From the NCBI GenBank assembly GCA_963702685.1, contig CAVPDQ010000014.1:496001-560000 (forward strand): a stretch of DNA of 64,000 nt. The letters are read 5' to 3'. The translations under genes and the position numbers were made by a program. The notes beneath the pieces were generated by a model. It did not search any database and had not been told where the DNA came from. It was given only the letters and a program-made list of their open reading frames with translations. This document shows, piece after piece, positions 35,506-45,492 of the stretch. Source of the DNA: AP-15 sp963702685 (GTDB lineage: Bacteria > Pseudomonadota > Alphaproteobacteria > ATCC43930 > CGMCC-115725). The stretch's first letter is position 1. Each line of letters begins with the position of its first letter.

Positions 35506-38330
35506 GGATGCAGCACGAGGCGAGCGGCGAGCCGCCGGCGCAGGCGCTGTCGGCGCTCGACGTGCTGCGCCAGGAATATGAGGAGCTGCACGGCGCCGGA
35601 CCCGGGCTGGCGCCACCCGGCGACACGCTGGAGGAGCTCTACCGCCAGATCCATGGCCTCGAGACGCCGCGCGCGGCGCTCTGCCTCTCGGGCGGCGGCA
35701 TTCGCAGCGCGTGCTTTGCGCTGGGTGTGATCCAGGCCTTGGCGCGCATGCGGCTGCTGCCGGAATTTCATTATCTCTCGACGGTGTCGGGGGGCGGCTA
35801 TATCGGCGCCTTTCTGTCGGCTTGGCGTTGGCACGAAGGCGACGATGCGCTGGTGTTCGACCGGCTCGATCGGCGCCGCGGCGAAACCGGCTTTGCCGAG
35901 CCGCCGCAGCTTGGCGAGCTGCGCGCCAACAGCAACTTTCTGACGCCGCGGCTGGGGCTCTTGTCGGCTGACACCTGGACCGCGCTCGTCCTCTATCTGC
36001 GCAACCTTTTGCTGAACTGGTTCATCTTTGCGCCGCTGTTCCTGGGTTTGCTCTTGGTCCCGCATGCGGCCTGGAACCTGTTGATGCTGATCTGGCTCAA
36101 AAACCTGGTCGGCTTCGTCCATTGGTTGATGCTGATCGTGGCGCTGCTGCTGTTGCTCGCCGGCCTCGCCGTCTCGGTGGCCGGGCGGCCGGCGCGCGAC
36201 CGGACGGGCGCGGATGCGGTGAGAGAACGTCGCTTCGCGCCGTCGATGCGGTCGGTCATCCTTTTCGTTTGCCTGCCGATTTTTGGCGCCGCGGGCTTTC
36301 TGGCGATTTTTTCGGCGTGGCTCCCGCCCAACCCCGGCGGGATCCGTTGGGGAGTTTTGCGTGCCGCGCCACCCGGGAACGAGATTTTCTACCCGATCCT
36401 CTACCCCGCTGCAATCGGCGCCCTGGTCTACGCGCTCGCTTGGCTGATCGGTTTTTTTGCCGGCGGCGGTCGGGTCGGCGAGCTGCGGCGGCTGCTGAAG
36501 CGGCGGCGCGACCCGGTGCCGCCATTGGCCGAGCTGTTCTGCTATGCGGTCTCGGGCGCCGCCGCCGGGGCAATCGTCACGATCGGGATCGCGGTCTACC
36601 AGCACCTCTCCGGCCTCGCCCTGGCCAAGGACGCGCCGGTTCTCTTGAATTTCTTTTTCGGCGGCTACGGCCGGATTTCGATGCTCGTCGCCGGCGGCGT
36701 CGCCTGGACCATGGTCGCCGTCTTTGCCGCCGATCTGTTGTTCACCGGATTGACCAGCTACCACCGCAACGGCGACGCCGACCGGGAATGGTCGGCGCGG
36801 CTGGCGGGCTGCCTTGCCGCCGGCGCGATCCTTTGGCTCGTCTTCGCCACGATCGTGCTTTTCGGCCCCTGGGCTCTGGCGCGTTTCAACAGCTGGGCCT
36901 TCGCCGGCGTCGGCGGCGCCTCGGGTCTGGCGACCCTGCTGCTCGGCGGCAGCGGCAAGACCGCCGCGACCACCGCCCGGCAGGTCGGCGAACGGTTTTC
37001 CGTCACCACGATCGTCAGCATCGTCACGCTCGTCTTTGTGCTGGTGCTGGCGATCCTGCTGTCGCGGCTCGCGCTGTTCGGGCTCGACCATGCGGTATGG
37101 GCGCTGGTCGGCAGCGAGGCGGTGAGCGTGGCGAAGGTCGTCGTTGCGGTCGCGGCCGCGGTGGCGCTCGTGCTGTTCTCTGCGGTCGCCTCCTATTGGG
37201 TCAACGTCAACCGCTTCTCGTTGCACGCGGTCTACCGCAACCGGCTGATCCGCGCCTTTCTCGGCGCCGCGCACGCCGGCCATCGCCCGGAACCGGGGCG
37301 GCGCAACGGCCCCGACCCGTTCACCGGCTTTGCCGAAGCCGACAATCTGCCGCTCGCCGCGCTGTGGCGCTCGGGCGGCAATGACGGGCGGCGGTGCCTC
37401 TTTCCGGTTGTCAACACGACACTCAATGTCGTCGCCTCGGCCAACCTCGCCTGGCAGGAGCGCAAGGCCGAGCCGTTTGCGATGACGCCGCTGGCCTGCG
37501 GCAACCCGCTCGTCGGGTTTGTCCCGACCCAGTTCTACGGCGGTCCGCGATCCGGGATCACCCTCGGCACGGCGATGGCGATCTCAGGGGCGGCGGTCAG
37601 CCCCAACCAGGGCTATCACTCCTCGCCGATCGTCGGGCTGCTGTTGACCCTGTTCAATGTGCGTCTCGGCTGGTGGCTCGGCAATCCGAAAAAGGGGAAG
37701 CGGTTTTATCGCCGCGACGGTCCGCGGCTCGGCATCGGCCCGGTGCTCGAAGAGCTGCTCGGCCTGACCGACGACGACGGCCCCTACGTCTATTTGTCGG
37801 ACGGGGGCCATTTCGAGAATCTCGGCCTCTACGAGATGGTCCGCCGCCGCTGCCGGTTCATCCTGATCAGCGATGCCGGCTGCGACCCGGAATGCACGCT
37901 CGAAGACCTCGGCAACGCGGTGCGCAAGATCTGGATCGATCTCGGCGTCCGCGTCGCGTTCGAGAGGGTCGATGTCGCCGCCCGGCGCGAGCCGCCGGCC
38001 GATGGCGCTTATGCCGCGCTCGGGCGCATCCGCTACCCCGAAGAGGGCGCCCGGGAAGGCATCCTCGTCTATGTCAAGCCCGGCTTCCACGGCAGCGAGC
38101 CCCCCGACATTCGCAGCTATGCAGCGCTCCATCAGGCGTTTCCGCACGAAGGCACGAGCGACCAGTGGTTCAGCGAATCGCAGATGGAGAGCTATCGCGG
38201 GCTCGGCAGCCATATCCTCGAAACAATGTGCGGGATCCACGACGACGACAAAGACGCAGACTTGTCGCTCGAGGATTTCATCGAGCGCGTGTGCCGCTAT
38301 CTCGAGCGCACGCGGCCGCCACCGGCGTAA
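35502..38330 (+). CDS. membrane-embedded patatin-like phospholipase
   Basis: 942 residues. The oxyanion motif SGGGIRSACFALG (about 63-75) and nucleophile STVSGGGYIGAF (Ser96) form the first half of a patatin active site; the catalytic Asp is in LSDGGHFENLGLYEM (Asp767). Between them lie about ten hydrophobic helices (about 165-590) and a soluble stretch with HAVYRNRLIRAFLG. Bacterial patatins are normally 300-400 residues, so the lipase core is split by a membrane domain. It should hydrolyse acyl esters at the inner membrane. ATG 35502 overlaps the ABC-F stop; ATG 35508 is an alternative. Confidence 0.85.
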
Positions 38331-38585
38331 TATCGGCAAGGACCGCCTGCCGGCGCGCGTCCGATGGCCGCAGCGCCGCCGAGACAGCCGCTGCGGCTTT
38401 GACAACACGGCAAAAATCGGCCATCCAGACTGAGGGGTAGCTTTCTTGGCAACGACCGGGGACAAAGCAGAGGAGCGGCGCCAGCTATTGTCCCGTGTGA
38501 CGCGGGCCGCAATCCGAAACTGCCGGTGCCGGCGGCTTTCCCTGGCTCGGCGGTCTGTCGGTTCAGCACTTGTGATGGGGTAGCC

Positions 38586-39188
38586 ATGACCGATACTCCC
38601 GCGATCGCCGACCGCAATCTCGAGGCGACGACAACCATTTCGTTAAAGCGGGAGCCGGCTTGCTTTGCGTTTTTGTCGTCGCGCTCGGTGTCGGCGCCGG
38701 TGCCGATCGACGCGATCAACCTCGATCTCGCCTCGGCCGACTATTTCGACGGCCGTGCTTCGCTGTGGACGGCTCTTGAGATCCGCTCGTCGGTCAACGA
38801 CGACCGCCCCTCGGCGCTGCTGGGGTTCGACGAAACATTTTTGCGCCCGTTTACACGCGCGCTGATCGAGGCGTCTACGTCGCGCGCCACCTGCAAAATG
38901 ACGATCCTCAACGATGGCGACAAACGCGCGCGATGCCGCGTCGTCGAGTATGTGACCGGTCCCGGCAAAGCGCTGCCGGAGCTGACCCTTCAGCCCTTCG
39001 ATAACATTGTCGTGATCGGCACGGCCGACGCCGATGCGGGCGAGGAAACACTGTTCCAGCTGCCACGAACCGACAGCTTTCTGCGCACCTTCGCCAAGAT
39101 GACGTTTCTCGCCGATCGCGCTCTGCACGATCTGCTCGCCGACATGGAACGCACGGCTCGTCGGCGCGATGGCGCGGCGAGTCGTTAG
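38586..39188 (+). CDS. hypothetical protein
   Basis: 200 residues, not recognised. It lacks a signal peptide and membrane helices. Segments such as ISLKREPACFAFLSSRSV, SALLGFDETFLRPFTRALIE and TLQPFDNIVVIGTADADAG suggest a soluble mixed alpha/beta protein. Two rare-looking Cys are present. It stands alone, 255 bp after the patatin gene and before a MITE-like repeat. No operon partner. Codon use resembles neighbours. Confidence 0.55.
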   Translation: MTDTPAIADRNLEATTTISLKREPACFAFLSSRSVSAPVPIDAINLDLASADYFDGRASLWTALEIRSSVNDDRPSALLGFDETFLRPFTRALIEASTSRATCKMTILNDGDKRARCRVVEYVTGPGKALPELTLQPFDNIVVIGTADADAGEETLFQLPRTDSFLRTFAKMTFLADRALHDLLADMERTARRRDGAASR

Positions 39189-39220
39189 CCCGTCACAGCG
39201 CGCGATCGCCGGCCGAGCTG

Positions 39221-39384
39221 GAGCATGATCCGATCAGCTCGAAGCGCTCTCCAATCCCCTCGGCCGGACTTGATCCGGCCGTCTCGCGTCTTTTTGTTCT
39301 GACATCCGCGCGCCAAACCTGCCCCCGGGTCCAGCGCGGGAGAGCAGACGATTGAGATGCTCCAATCTGACGCGATCAGGCTCC
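39221..39384. repeat. MITE-like repeat, copy A
   Basis: About 164 bp nearly matching 45148-45324: both share CATGATCCGATCAGCT, AAGCGCTCTCCAATCCCCTC, CCGGACTTGATCCGGCCGTCT, GTTCTGACAT and a right end GAGATGCTCCAATC...GCGATCAGGCTC. The ends form an imperfect inverted repeat (GAGCATGATCCGATCAG versus GAGCCTGATCGCGTCAG). It encodes nothing. Confidence 0.75.
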
Positions 39385-39421
39385 AGGCGGCAGCGGGGTC
39401 GCGGCCGGCTGAGAATCCGAC

Positions 39422-39832
39422 TTAGTGCGGCGGCGGGGCAGCGCCCGTCGTGTATGGCGTCAGACCCGGGCCGCCGGCCGATGGGCCGGGCATCCCCATG
39501 CTGTTGCCGCCTTGCATCTGCGGCGGAGGCGGCGGTGGCGGTGGCGCGGCCATTGGAGCCGGCGCACCGCCGCCCTGGATCCGGGCCAGTTCGGCTCGAT
39601 TCAGCTGGGACGTGCTGTCGCTCGCCGAGGTCGGGCCGTGCATCATCCGGTGACGCGCGGCATGGTGGCGAGCCGGACGGTGCATCGGCGGCGCCGCCGA
39701 TGTCGGTGACGGCGCGGCTGCCGAGGGGCCGGGTGCTCCCGGCGGCGGCGCCGGCGGCGCCTGCGCCCAGACGGTTGCCGCGGTGGCAAGAACGGCCGCC
39801 GCTGCAACGCTGCTCAGAACATGTTTCATCAT
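39422..39832 (-). CDS. small exported Pro/Ala/Met-rich protein, paralogue 1
   Basis: 136 residues. A signal peptide (VLSSVAAAAVLATAATVWA-QA) is followed by Pro/Ala-rich sequence, a His/Met/Arg cluster (HRPARHHAARHRMMHGP), the motif TSQLNRAELARIQGG, a Pro-8 run and a tail GPGLTPYTTGAAPPPH. It shares layout and the QLNRxELARI motif with the next gene. The His/Met cluster could bind metal, which is an inference. Starts at 39832 or 39829 are equivalent. Confidence 0.6.
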   Translation of the reverse strand: MMKHVLSSVAAAAVLATAATVWAQAPPAPPPGAPGPSAAAPSPTSAAPPMHRPARHHAARHRMMHGPTSASDSTSQLNRAELARIQGGGAPAPMAAPPPPPPPPQMQGGNSMGMPGPSAGGPGLTPYTTGAAPPPH

Positions 39833-39929
39833 CGCGATCCCGTATCGCAGTTCCAGGTCGCCGAGGGCCTCACAAAGTTGCGTGCGCCACCATTATTGCT
39901 TGTTTCGGCCCTCGGCTGATTTCGTGAGC

Positions 39930-40355
39930 TTATTGCGACGGCGCAATGTATCCCCCGCCGGAGGCCTTGGGCCCCGGAAGCCGCCCTTTCTCCTGAGACG
40001 GAGGCGCGGGAGGTGCCGGCGGATTGCTCATATTTCCCGAATTGATCCGCGCAAGCTCCCCACGGTTGAGCTGCGCCGTGGTGTCCCCGGACAACGCCGC
40101 GTTGTGGGCCATGCCCTTGTGGAAATGGTGCATGGCGGCGGTGTGGTGAGCGGGATGCATCGGGCGGTGCATCGCAGGCGCCGCCGAGGTCGGGGCCGCT
40201 GGCGGGGCGCCGCCGCTATACGGGGTGAGACCCGGCCCGCCTGGGTTTGGACCAGGTGTGCCCATCGCGTTCCCGGCGCTCGGGCTCTGTGCCCAAACCG
40301 GTCCAGCAATCGCGAGCGCGGCAGCGATTGCAACGCCGTTCAAGAGATGCTTCAT
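39930..40355 (-). CDS. small exported Pro/Ala/His-rich protein, paralogue 2
   Basis: 141 residues. Signal peptide MKHLLNGVAIAAALAIAG (cleavage near VWA-QS), then GPNPGGPGLTPYSGG, a His/Met-rich stretch (MHRPMHPAHHTAAMHHFHKG) and TAQLNRGELARINSG. Compared with its neighbour, the GPGLTPY block has moved from the C-terminus to the N-terminus, so the two genes are rearranged paralogues. Separated by 97 bp on the same strand and likely co-regulated. No known domain. Confidence 0.6.
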   Translation of the reverse strand: MKHLLNGVAIAAALAIAGPVWAQSPSAGNAMGTPGPNPGGPGLTPYSGGAPPAAPTSAAPAMHRPMHPAHHTAAMHHFHKGMAHNAALSGDTTAQLNRGELARINSGNMSNPPAPPAPPSQEKGRLPGPKASGGGYIAPSQ

Positions 40356-40801
40356 GCCAGTCGTCCTCTATGCCTGTTCCGGGTTGCCCAAACATGGCGG
40401 GAGCTTGTCCTGAGCTGGTAGCGGCAACGCTTGAGCCGCGACGAGAAGGGTAAGCGCCCCCGATCCTTTCCAAAAGCTCCACAGCCCTGGAGTGTAGCGT
40501 ATTCTCCCTGGCCGCACCTCGATAATATGGTCGGATTCCTCCGCTTTCAAGCGTCTGGGTAGCCCAGATTGGCGGCGAATAACGGCAAAAGCGAGATTGA
40601 CGCCCGATTGACACCCATCAACCGCAGCACCGCCCCGCTTCGGTCCGGCGGGATGCAGGCTGCAATGGATGCCGCCGACAGCATCGAGCCGCGGCGCACC
40701 TGACATTGCGCCAATGCTGTCGGCAACCCGGCGCACCGGCAAGCCGACAGCGGTGGCGCGCTGATTCGCGCCCCGGGGCTGCTCAACCGATCCGCGGCAG
40801 A
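40356..40801. other. gap with no supported gene
   Basis: 446 bp between two small secreted-protein genes. Open frames here are short and lack credible starts or composition. It probably contains the promoter of the paralogue at 39930-40355, but no clear promoter boxes, repeats or hairpins stand out. Confidence 0.4.
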
Positions 40802-41053
40802 TCAGCTGGAGGTTTTCTTGGTCGCGGACTTGCTCTGCGACTTTGTCTTCTTCTTGGCAGAGTGATGGGTCGATTTGTGCGCCGACTTTTTCGCCGTGCT
40901 GGGCGCCGTGGCCGGAGCGGCACTCTCCGGAGCGGGTGCGGCGGCAGCCGCCGGAGCTGCCGGAGATTGCGCGGCCTGGGCATTGACGCCGGTCGGGATT
41001 GCGGCGGCGGCGACGAAACAGCATAGGGCGATCGTCGAGATCAGCGCCTTCAT
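40802..41053 (-). CDS. small exported Ala-rich protein with histone-H1-like basic tail
   Basis: 83 residues. A signal peptide (MKALISTIALCCFVAAAAI, cleavage near VNA-QA) leads to an Ala/Pro segment and then a tail of Lys, Ser, Thr and His (KKSAHKSTHHSAKKKTKSQS). Low complexity; resembles small lysine-rich envelope proteins of alphaproteobacteria. No function can be assigned. ATG 41053 follows a GAGAGG-type site. Confidence 0.55.
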   Translation of the reverse strand: MKALISTIALCCFVAAAAIPTGVNAQAAQSPAAPAAAAAPAPESAAPATAPSTAKKSAHKSTHHSAKKKTKSQSKSATKKTSS

Positions 41054-41461
41054 GGAGAGGCTCCTCAGGGAAATATCAAAATCTCTGCTTTTCTCGCAAT
41101 CGCAAGGCGTGGAGACGACCATTGCCGTCGCGCCGGTTGCGACCTGGAATCGCAGCTTGAGGTTACCACGAACGCGGCGAAACAGTAAGAATTATCCGAG
41201 TAATTTGCCCCGGTCTTCGTCGCTTCCGATCGCAAATCCCGGCTGACAACGACGGCGAGCCCGGTCGGGCGCGCTATCGGCCGTCTCATGCGCTCTCATC
41301 GACCGCTATTGTTACCCTGTCGGCGGTCGATGCCGCCGGAACAGCGCGGGATCACCGATGCCAGCTCGCGCAATTCGCGGAAATCGCGCCCGGAGGCCGG
41401 CCCGATCATCGGCAAATCGACGGACGCATCGAGCGGCGATGCGCCACTTGGGGACGGTCAT

Positions 41462-41494
41462 AAAAAAGCCGCCGCGGATTGCCGCGGCGGCTTT
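41462..41494 (-). terminator. rho-independent terminator of the OmpA-type gene
   Basis: On the minus strand a perfect 13 bp stem AAAGCCGCCGCGG / CCGCGGCGGCTTT with a 4 nt loop is followed by a run of T (from AAAAAA at 41462-41467). It starts 26 bp past the stop of the OmpA-type gene. Confidence 0.9.
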
Positions 41495-41519
41495 GGGGTT
41501 GGAGAACTGTCGGGTCAGT

Positions 41520-42611
41520 CTATGGAAAGACGATCTCGACCCGGCGGTTCTGCGGCTCTCGTACACCAAGCGGCGTCGGGACCCGCGGATCGTTCATGCC
41601 GCGCCCGGCCACCATCATCTCCTGGCGCGGGATGCCGAGCCGTTGGAGAGCACCGGCCACTGCATTCGCACGCCGCTCCGACAGCCGCTGATTGTAGCTG
41701 GCCGAGCCCGACAGATCGGTGTAGCCGGTGACCTGGATCTGCACCGCGCCGCCTGCCCGCCAATGCGCTGCCGCGGCCTCCAGGATCTGCATGCCTTCGG
41801 GTGTGATGTTGTATTTATCCCAATCGAAGAACACCAGATAGACCTGATGCGGCGGCGGCGGCGGCGGGGCCGGAGGCGCCGGCGGCGGAACCACCGGGGC
41901 CGGCAGTCCGAACCGCATCGTCAAGCTCGCCAGCACATTCTGCGTGCCGTAGCCCGTCTTGTAGCTGGCGCGCCCGCTCTTGAGCGTGAAATCCGGGGTC
42001 GCCAGATAACGGTAGTCGACATCCAAGGCGACGGCCGGGTTGATGTTGTAGCGGATACCGGCGATCCCCTGATAGCCGAACTGCCAAGTGGAGCCGTTCA
42101 AGCCGGTCAGCCGGTTGAACGGGACCGCTCGGAACGGTGTCGGCGACGGCACGAACGCAGCCGTCTCCGATACCCCACTGACAATATTGACCGCACCGAC
42201 GCCCGCGCCGATATGCGGGGTGATCGGCCAGCCGAAGGTGAAGTCATAAATAACATTGGTCATGATCGCGTTCGTATGGCGGCTGCCATCGAAGACCGAG
42301 TTGTTATGACCATCAAAGCTCGAAACGTTGTTGTCTCGATAGCTGTATTCTTCTTCGAACCGCCACGGCCCCCACTCGTAGCCGGCGCGCATTCCGACGT
42401 TGAACCCGCTGTTGAACTTCACCTGGGGGCTGATGGTATGTCCCCCGAAGGATAAATTGTTGGTCTGGTCCCCGAGCATGGTCCAGCCGCCCTCGGGCCC
42501 CAGATAGAAGCCGCCGGGCGGAAAGGGCCCGAACATTTGTGCGTGCGCCTGGACGCCACCGAACGCCACGGCAAGCGCTACGCCGACGCCTAGCAGACAG
42601 CGATTTGTCAT
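41520..42611 (-). CDS. OmpA-type outer-membrane protein with beta-barrel and peptidoglycan-binding domain
   Basis: 363 residues. Signal peptide (CLLGVGVALAVAFGGVQAHA), then an eight-strand beta-barrel (GFYLGPEGGWTMLGDQ to NVLASLTMRFG), a Pro-rich hinge, and an OmpA C-terminal domain: VYLVFFDWDKYNITPEGMQI, VTGYTDLSGSASYNQRLSER, RANAVAGALQRLGI and the final REPQNRRVEIVF with the Asn-Arg-Arg typical of peptidoglycan binding. GGAGG precedes ATG 42611. It tethers the outer membrane to the wall. Single-gene unit with its own terminator. Confidence 0.93.
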   Translation of the reverse strand: MTNRCLLGVGVALAVAFGGVQAHAQMFGPFPPGGFYLGPEGGWTMLGDQTNNLSFGGHTISPQVKFNSGFNVGMRAGYEWGPWRFEEEYSYRDNNVSSFDGHNNSVFDGSRHTNAIMTNVIYDFTFGWPITPHIGAGVGAVNIVSGVSETAAFVPSPTPFRAVPFNRLTGLNGSTWQFGYQGIAGIRYNINPAVALDVDYRYLATPDFTLKSGRASYKTGYGTQNVLASLTMRFGLPAPVVPPPAPPAPPPPPPHQVYLVFFDWDKYNITPEGMQILEAAAAHWRAGGAVQIQVTGYTDLSGSASYNQRLSERRANAVAGALQRLGIPRQEMMVAGRGMNDPRVPTPLGVREPQNRRVEIVFP

Positions 42612-42983
42612 CCCCTTACCTCCGGCCGCAAATACGCGTGTGACGATGGTCGTCACGCCACCGTTCCCGCATTTTCACCATGACGCCGCCCGATGGCAAT
42701 CGCTTTTTGCGGTCACTGCCGCCGCATCGGAAAAATCGATGCAGAACGCGGGCCATCGCGACATTCCTGCAACAGTTGGCTCGAAAGCCAAACAATTCTG
42801 ATCGATCGTGCCGCGTCTTTTGCGCAACACTCGGCGAAGAAACCGGCAATTCGGGCAATTTGCCGGCGCCGTCGAGGAACCTCGGGACTGCCTGCGACGT
42901 TTCCGCCACCTCGATTTCTGCCTCGTCGTCGGCGCATCATCCTATTCAACGTCCGGTGCCGCCTCGCCCGATCCGGTCGGCTT
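42612..42983. other. gap with no supported gene
   Basis: 372 bp upstream of the OmpA-type gene and downstream of the FAD enzyme. Open frames lack family features. It should hold the porin promoter, but no confident boxes were found. Confidence 0.4.
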
Positions 42984-44612
42984 TCAAGGGTCGATCGGGA
43001 CTTCGGGGTCGATCAGGACCCCGGGATTGAAGCGGCCGTGCGGGTCGAGCGCTCGTTTGGCGGCTCGCAACGCCGTGGCAAACAGCTCGGGGCGCTGGCG
43101 ATCATACCAGGGCCGATGGTCGCGACCCACCGCGTGGTGATGGGTGATGGTCCCGCCGGCCGCGATCAGCGCATCGCCGGCAGCGCTCTTGACCTGACGC
43201 CATTGGGCTTCGAGCGCGCCATGGCGGCCGAGCGCATGAAACGAGAAATACGGCGCCGGACCATCCGGATAGACATGGGTGAACCGGCAGGTGACCTGCC
43301 CGGGCCGGCCGGTCGCCTCGCGAATCGCGGTTTCCGCAGCGGCCTTGACCCGGTCGTGAAAGGCTTCGAACCGGTCCCAGGTGATCGCCGTCTCAAAGGT
43401 ATCGGTGATGATCCCGCGCCGGATCAGCCGCTCGCGGGCATAGGGCATGCGGATAAAGGCGGTGCGCCACTGCTCGGCCGCACCTTCGCGGTGCGCATCG
43501 CGCTCGGCGCCTGGGCTCGACGGCCGCTCGGCGATGCCGCCCAGATCGGCGCAGCATTCGAGCGCGCGGGCGATCCAGGCGTCGAGCGGATGGTCGGCCA
43601 ATTCGAAAGCCAGCACCATGATCGCGGCGCTGCCGTCGCCGGCGCCGGTGCTCGCCGCCTCCTGCGGGTCGAGAATGCGGCAGTTCGCCGGATAGAGCCC
43701 GGCCTGGGCGATCGCCTTGACGGCGCGCGCGGCGGCAAAGAAATCGGCGAATCGGATGGCGCCGCCGGCGCGAAACCGCGGCCGGTCCTGAAGCCGCATC
43801 CACGCCTCGGTGATCACCCCCAATATGCCCTCGGAGCCGATCAGCAGCCGGTCGGGGCTGGGGCCTGCCCCCGAGCCCGGCAGGCGGCGGGTCTCGATCG
43901 GCCCCGCCGGCGTCAACATCCGCAGGCTTTCGACAAAATCGTCGATGTGAGTGTAGAGGCTGGCAAAATGGCCGCCCGAGCGGGTAGCGATCCAGCCGCC
44001 CAAGGTCGAATACTCGTAGCTCTGCGGAAAATGCCGCAAGGTCAGGCCATGCGGCCGCAATTGGGCTTCGAGCGCCGGACCGAACACGCCGCCTTGGATG
44101 CGCGCGGCGCGCGACGAACGATCGATTTCGAGCACCCGGTCGAGATGCGCGAGGTCGAGGGTTACCGCGGCCTTGCACCCGGTCCCTTCGATGCGCGGCT
44201 CGACCCCGCCGACCACCGAGCTGCCGCCGCCAAACGGCGTCAGCATAGCTTCGGCGCCGCCCGCCCAATCGATCACCGCCGCGACCTCGGCCTCGTCACG
44301 CGGATAGGCGACGACATCGGGTGCCGCCGCATAATCGCCGGCGAGGCCGCGGGCATAGTCCCGAAACGATTTGCCGTAGGTGTGAGCGATCCGGTCGTAT
44401 GCCGCGGTCGAGCAAATCGGCGCCAGGGAAGCGGGCGGACCGATCCGCGGCGGGTCGAGCGCGATCTCGTCGAGACCGGGCGGCGCCTTCTCCGCGAACC
44501 GGTCTACTGCGAAAAGCCGGCGATAGCGGTCGAGCGCGGCGGCTTCCTCGGCCGGCGTCAACCCCTCGCCTTCGCGACCCCACCCGAAATGCTTCAGCCG
44601 CCGCTCAGCCAT
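42984..44612 (-). CDS. FAD-binding oxidase, alkyldihydroxyacetonephosphate-synthase-like
   Basis: 542 residues. The PCMH-type FAD domain spans about 85-270 (VVAYPRDEAEVAAVIDWAGG, TPFGGGSSVVGGVEP, LRHFPQSYEYSTLGGWIATR). The C-terminal cap has TCRFTHVYPDGPAPYFSFHA and the His motif TITHHHAVGRDHRPWY characteristic of AGPS-type enzymes, which replace an acyl by an alkyl chain on dihydroxyacetone phosphate. Many bacterial members have unknown substrates, so this is a family-level call. The ATG at 44612 follows no strong ribosome site. Alone in its unit. Confidence 0.85.
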   Translation of the reverse strand: MAERRLKHFGWGREGEGLTPAEEAAALDRYRRLFAVDRFAEKAPPGLDEIALDPPRIGPPASLAPICSTAAYDRIAHTYGKSFRDYARGLAGDYAAAPDVVAYPRDEAEVAAVIDWAGGAEAMLTPFGGGSSVVGGVEPRIEGTGCKAAVTLDLAHLDRVLEIDRSSRAARIQGGVFGPALEAQLRPHGLTLRHFPQSYEYSTLGGWIATRSGGHFASLYTHIDDFVESLRMLTPAGPIETRRLPGSGAGPSPDRLLIGSEGILGVITEAWMRLQDRPRFRAGGAIRFADFFAAARAVKAIAQAGLYPANCRILDPQEAASTGAGDGSAAIMVLAFELADHPLDAWIARALECCADLGGIAERPSSPGAERDAHREGAAEQWRTAFIRMPYARERLIRRGIITDTFETAITWDRFEAFHDRVKAAAETAIREATGRPGQVTCRFTHVYPDGPAPYFSFHALGRHGALEAQWRQVKSAAGDALIAAGGTITHHHAVGRDHRPWYDRQRPELFATALRAAKRALDPHGRFNPGVLIDPEVPIDP

Positions 44613-44762
44613 GCTCGCCCAACCCCTTGGCGAATCGCCATTGCCGCAGAATAGACCCGATTCGCGACCGCGTGCCATACTTGCGCGATGCGCCCGCGGC
44701 GACAGAGTCGGCGCAACTCCGCTCGCCCCGGTGCCGCGGCCTCGCCGGAGCGGCAATGCTGC

Positions 44763-45112
44763 GTCGTCCTTTGGATCGCGGCAGGCCTCGACATGTTCCG
44801 CGATGGAGACCCGCTCGGCGGCGGCGAGCATCCGCGCCAAGCCTTCCCGGAAAAGAGGATCGGTCACCGCTGCGATATGCGGCCGTTGCAGAACGCCGAA
44901 GATTTCTTGCTCGCTCGCGGCGGATTTGAGAAGGCTGGGGTGGCGATCGATCCAACGGACGACGATAAACGGCAGGGAGCTTGCCTTGAGGGCGGCGCGT
45001 CCGGCTCGACCACCACCGTGACCATGCGCTCCTTGGCGACACCCAGGCGACCGAGCACGTCGATGACTTGCCCCGCCGTGGTTTCAAACACCTCGATCTC
45101 GTTTTCGGCCAT
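44763..45112 (-). pseudogene. fused remnant of a VapBC-like toxin-antitoxin locus
   Basis: The frame from ATG 45112 begins like a small antitoxin (MAENEIEVFETTAGQVIDVL...RMVTVVVEPD). In another frame follow LKASSLPFIVVRWIDRHPSL, EIFGVLQRPHIAAV and ERVSIAEHVEACRDPKDD, the middle of a PIN-domain toxin of the COG1569 type. The PIN N-terminus (with its first Asp) and the C-terminus after CRDPKDD are missing. A deletion appears to have joined antitoxin and toxin, leaving neither functional. Confidence 0.6.
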
Positions 45113-45147
45113 CCCGCGCCTCCACCTCAGCTTCCGAAGCTAATTAG

Positions 45148-45324
45148 GGCATGATCCGATCAGCTGGAAGCGCTCTCCAATCCCCTCGACCGGACTTGAT
45201 CCGGCCGTCTCCATCTTTTCGTTCTGACATCTGCGCATCAGACGTGGCCCCCGGGTCACGCCCGGTCACGCCCGGGGGAGGCGAGAAAGATCGAGATGCT
45301 CCAATCCAACGCGATCAGGCTCTA
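45148..45324. repeat. MITE-like repeat, copy B
   Basis: About 177 bp homologous to 39221-39384, same orientation. It is longer because of a local tandem GTCACGCCCG x2 in the middle. It fills most of the 380 bp gap between the toxin remnant and the CoxL gene; the rest of that gap, 45325-45492, shows nothing recognisable. Confidence 0.75.
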
Positions 45325-45492
45325 AGCCGCCCCGCCCCTCGCGTCAAATTGAGGAGGTCATCTGCGGCAAGGGTCTGGCGCTGCGCCGGGCGCCAGCCGA
45401 TGCGCCGCATTGGCGACAAGGGCACCGGGCCGAGCTGCCCTTGCGACGATCTCCCGCGACGCCGCTCTCGATGGGGCAGCGTAGCGCGACGG

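Noticed and set aside
36122..37384. 420-codon open frame within the patatin gene
   Set aside because: Arg-rich shadow of the membrane domain in another frame.
42693..44654. 653-codon plus-strand open frame
   Set aside because: Antisense to the AGPS-like FAD enzyme; no recognisable domain.
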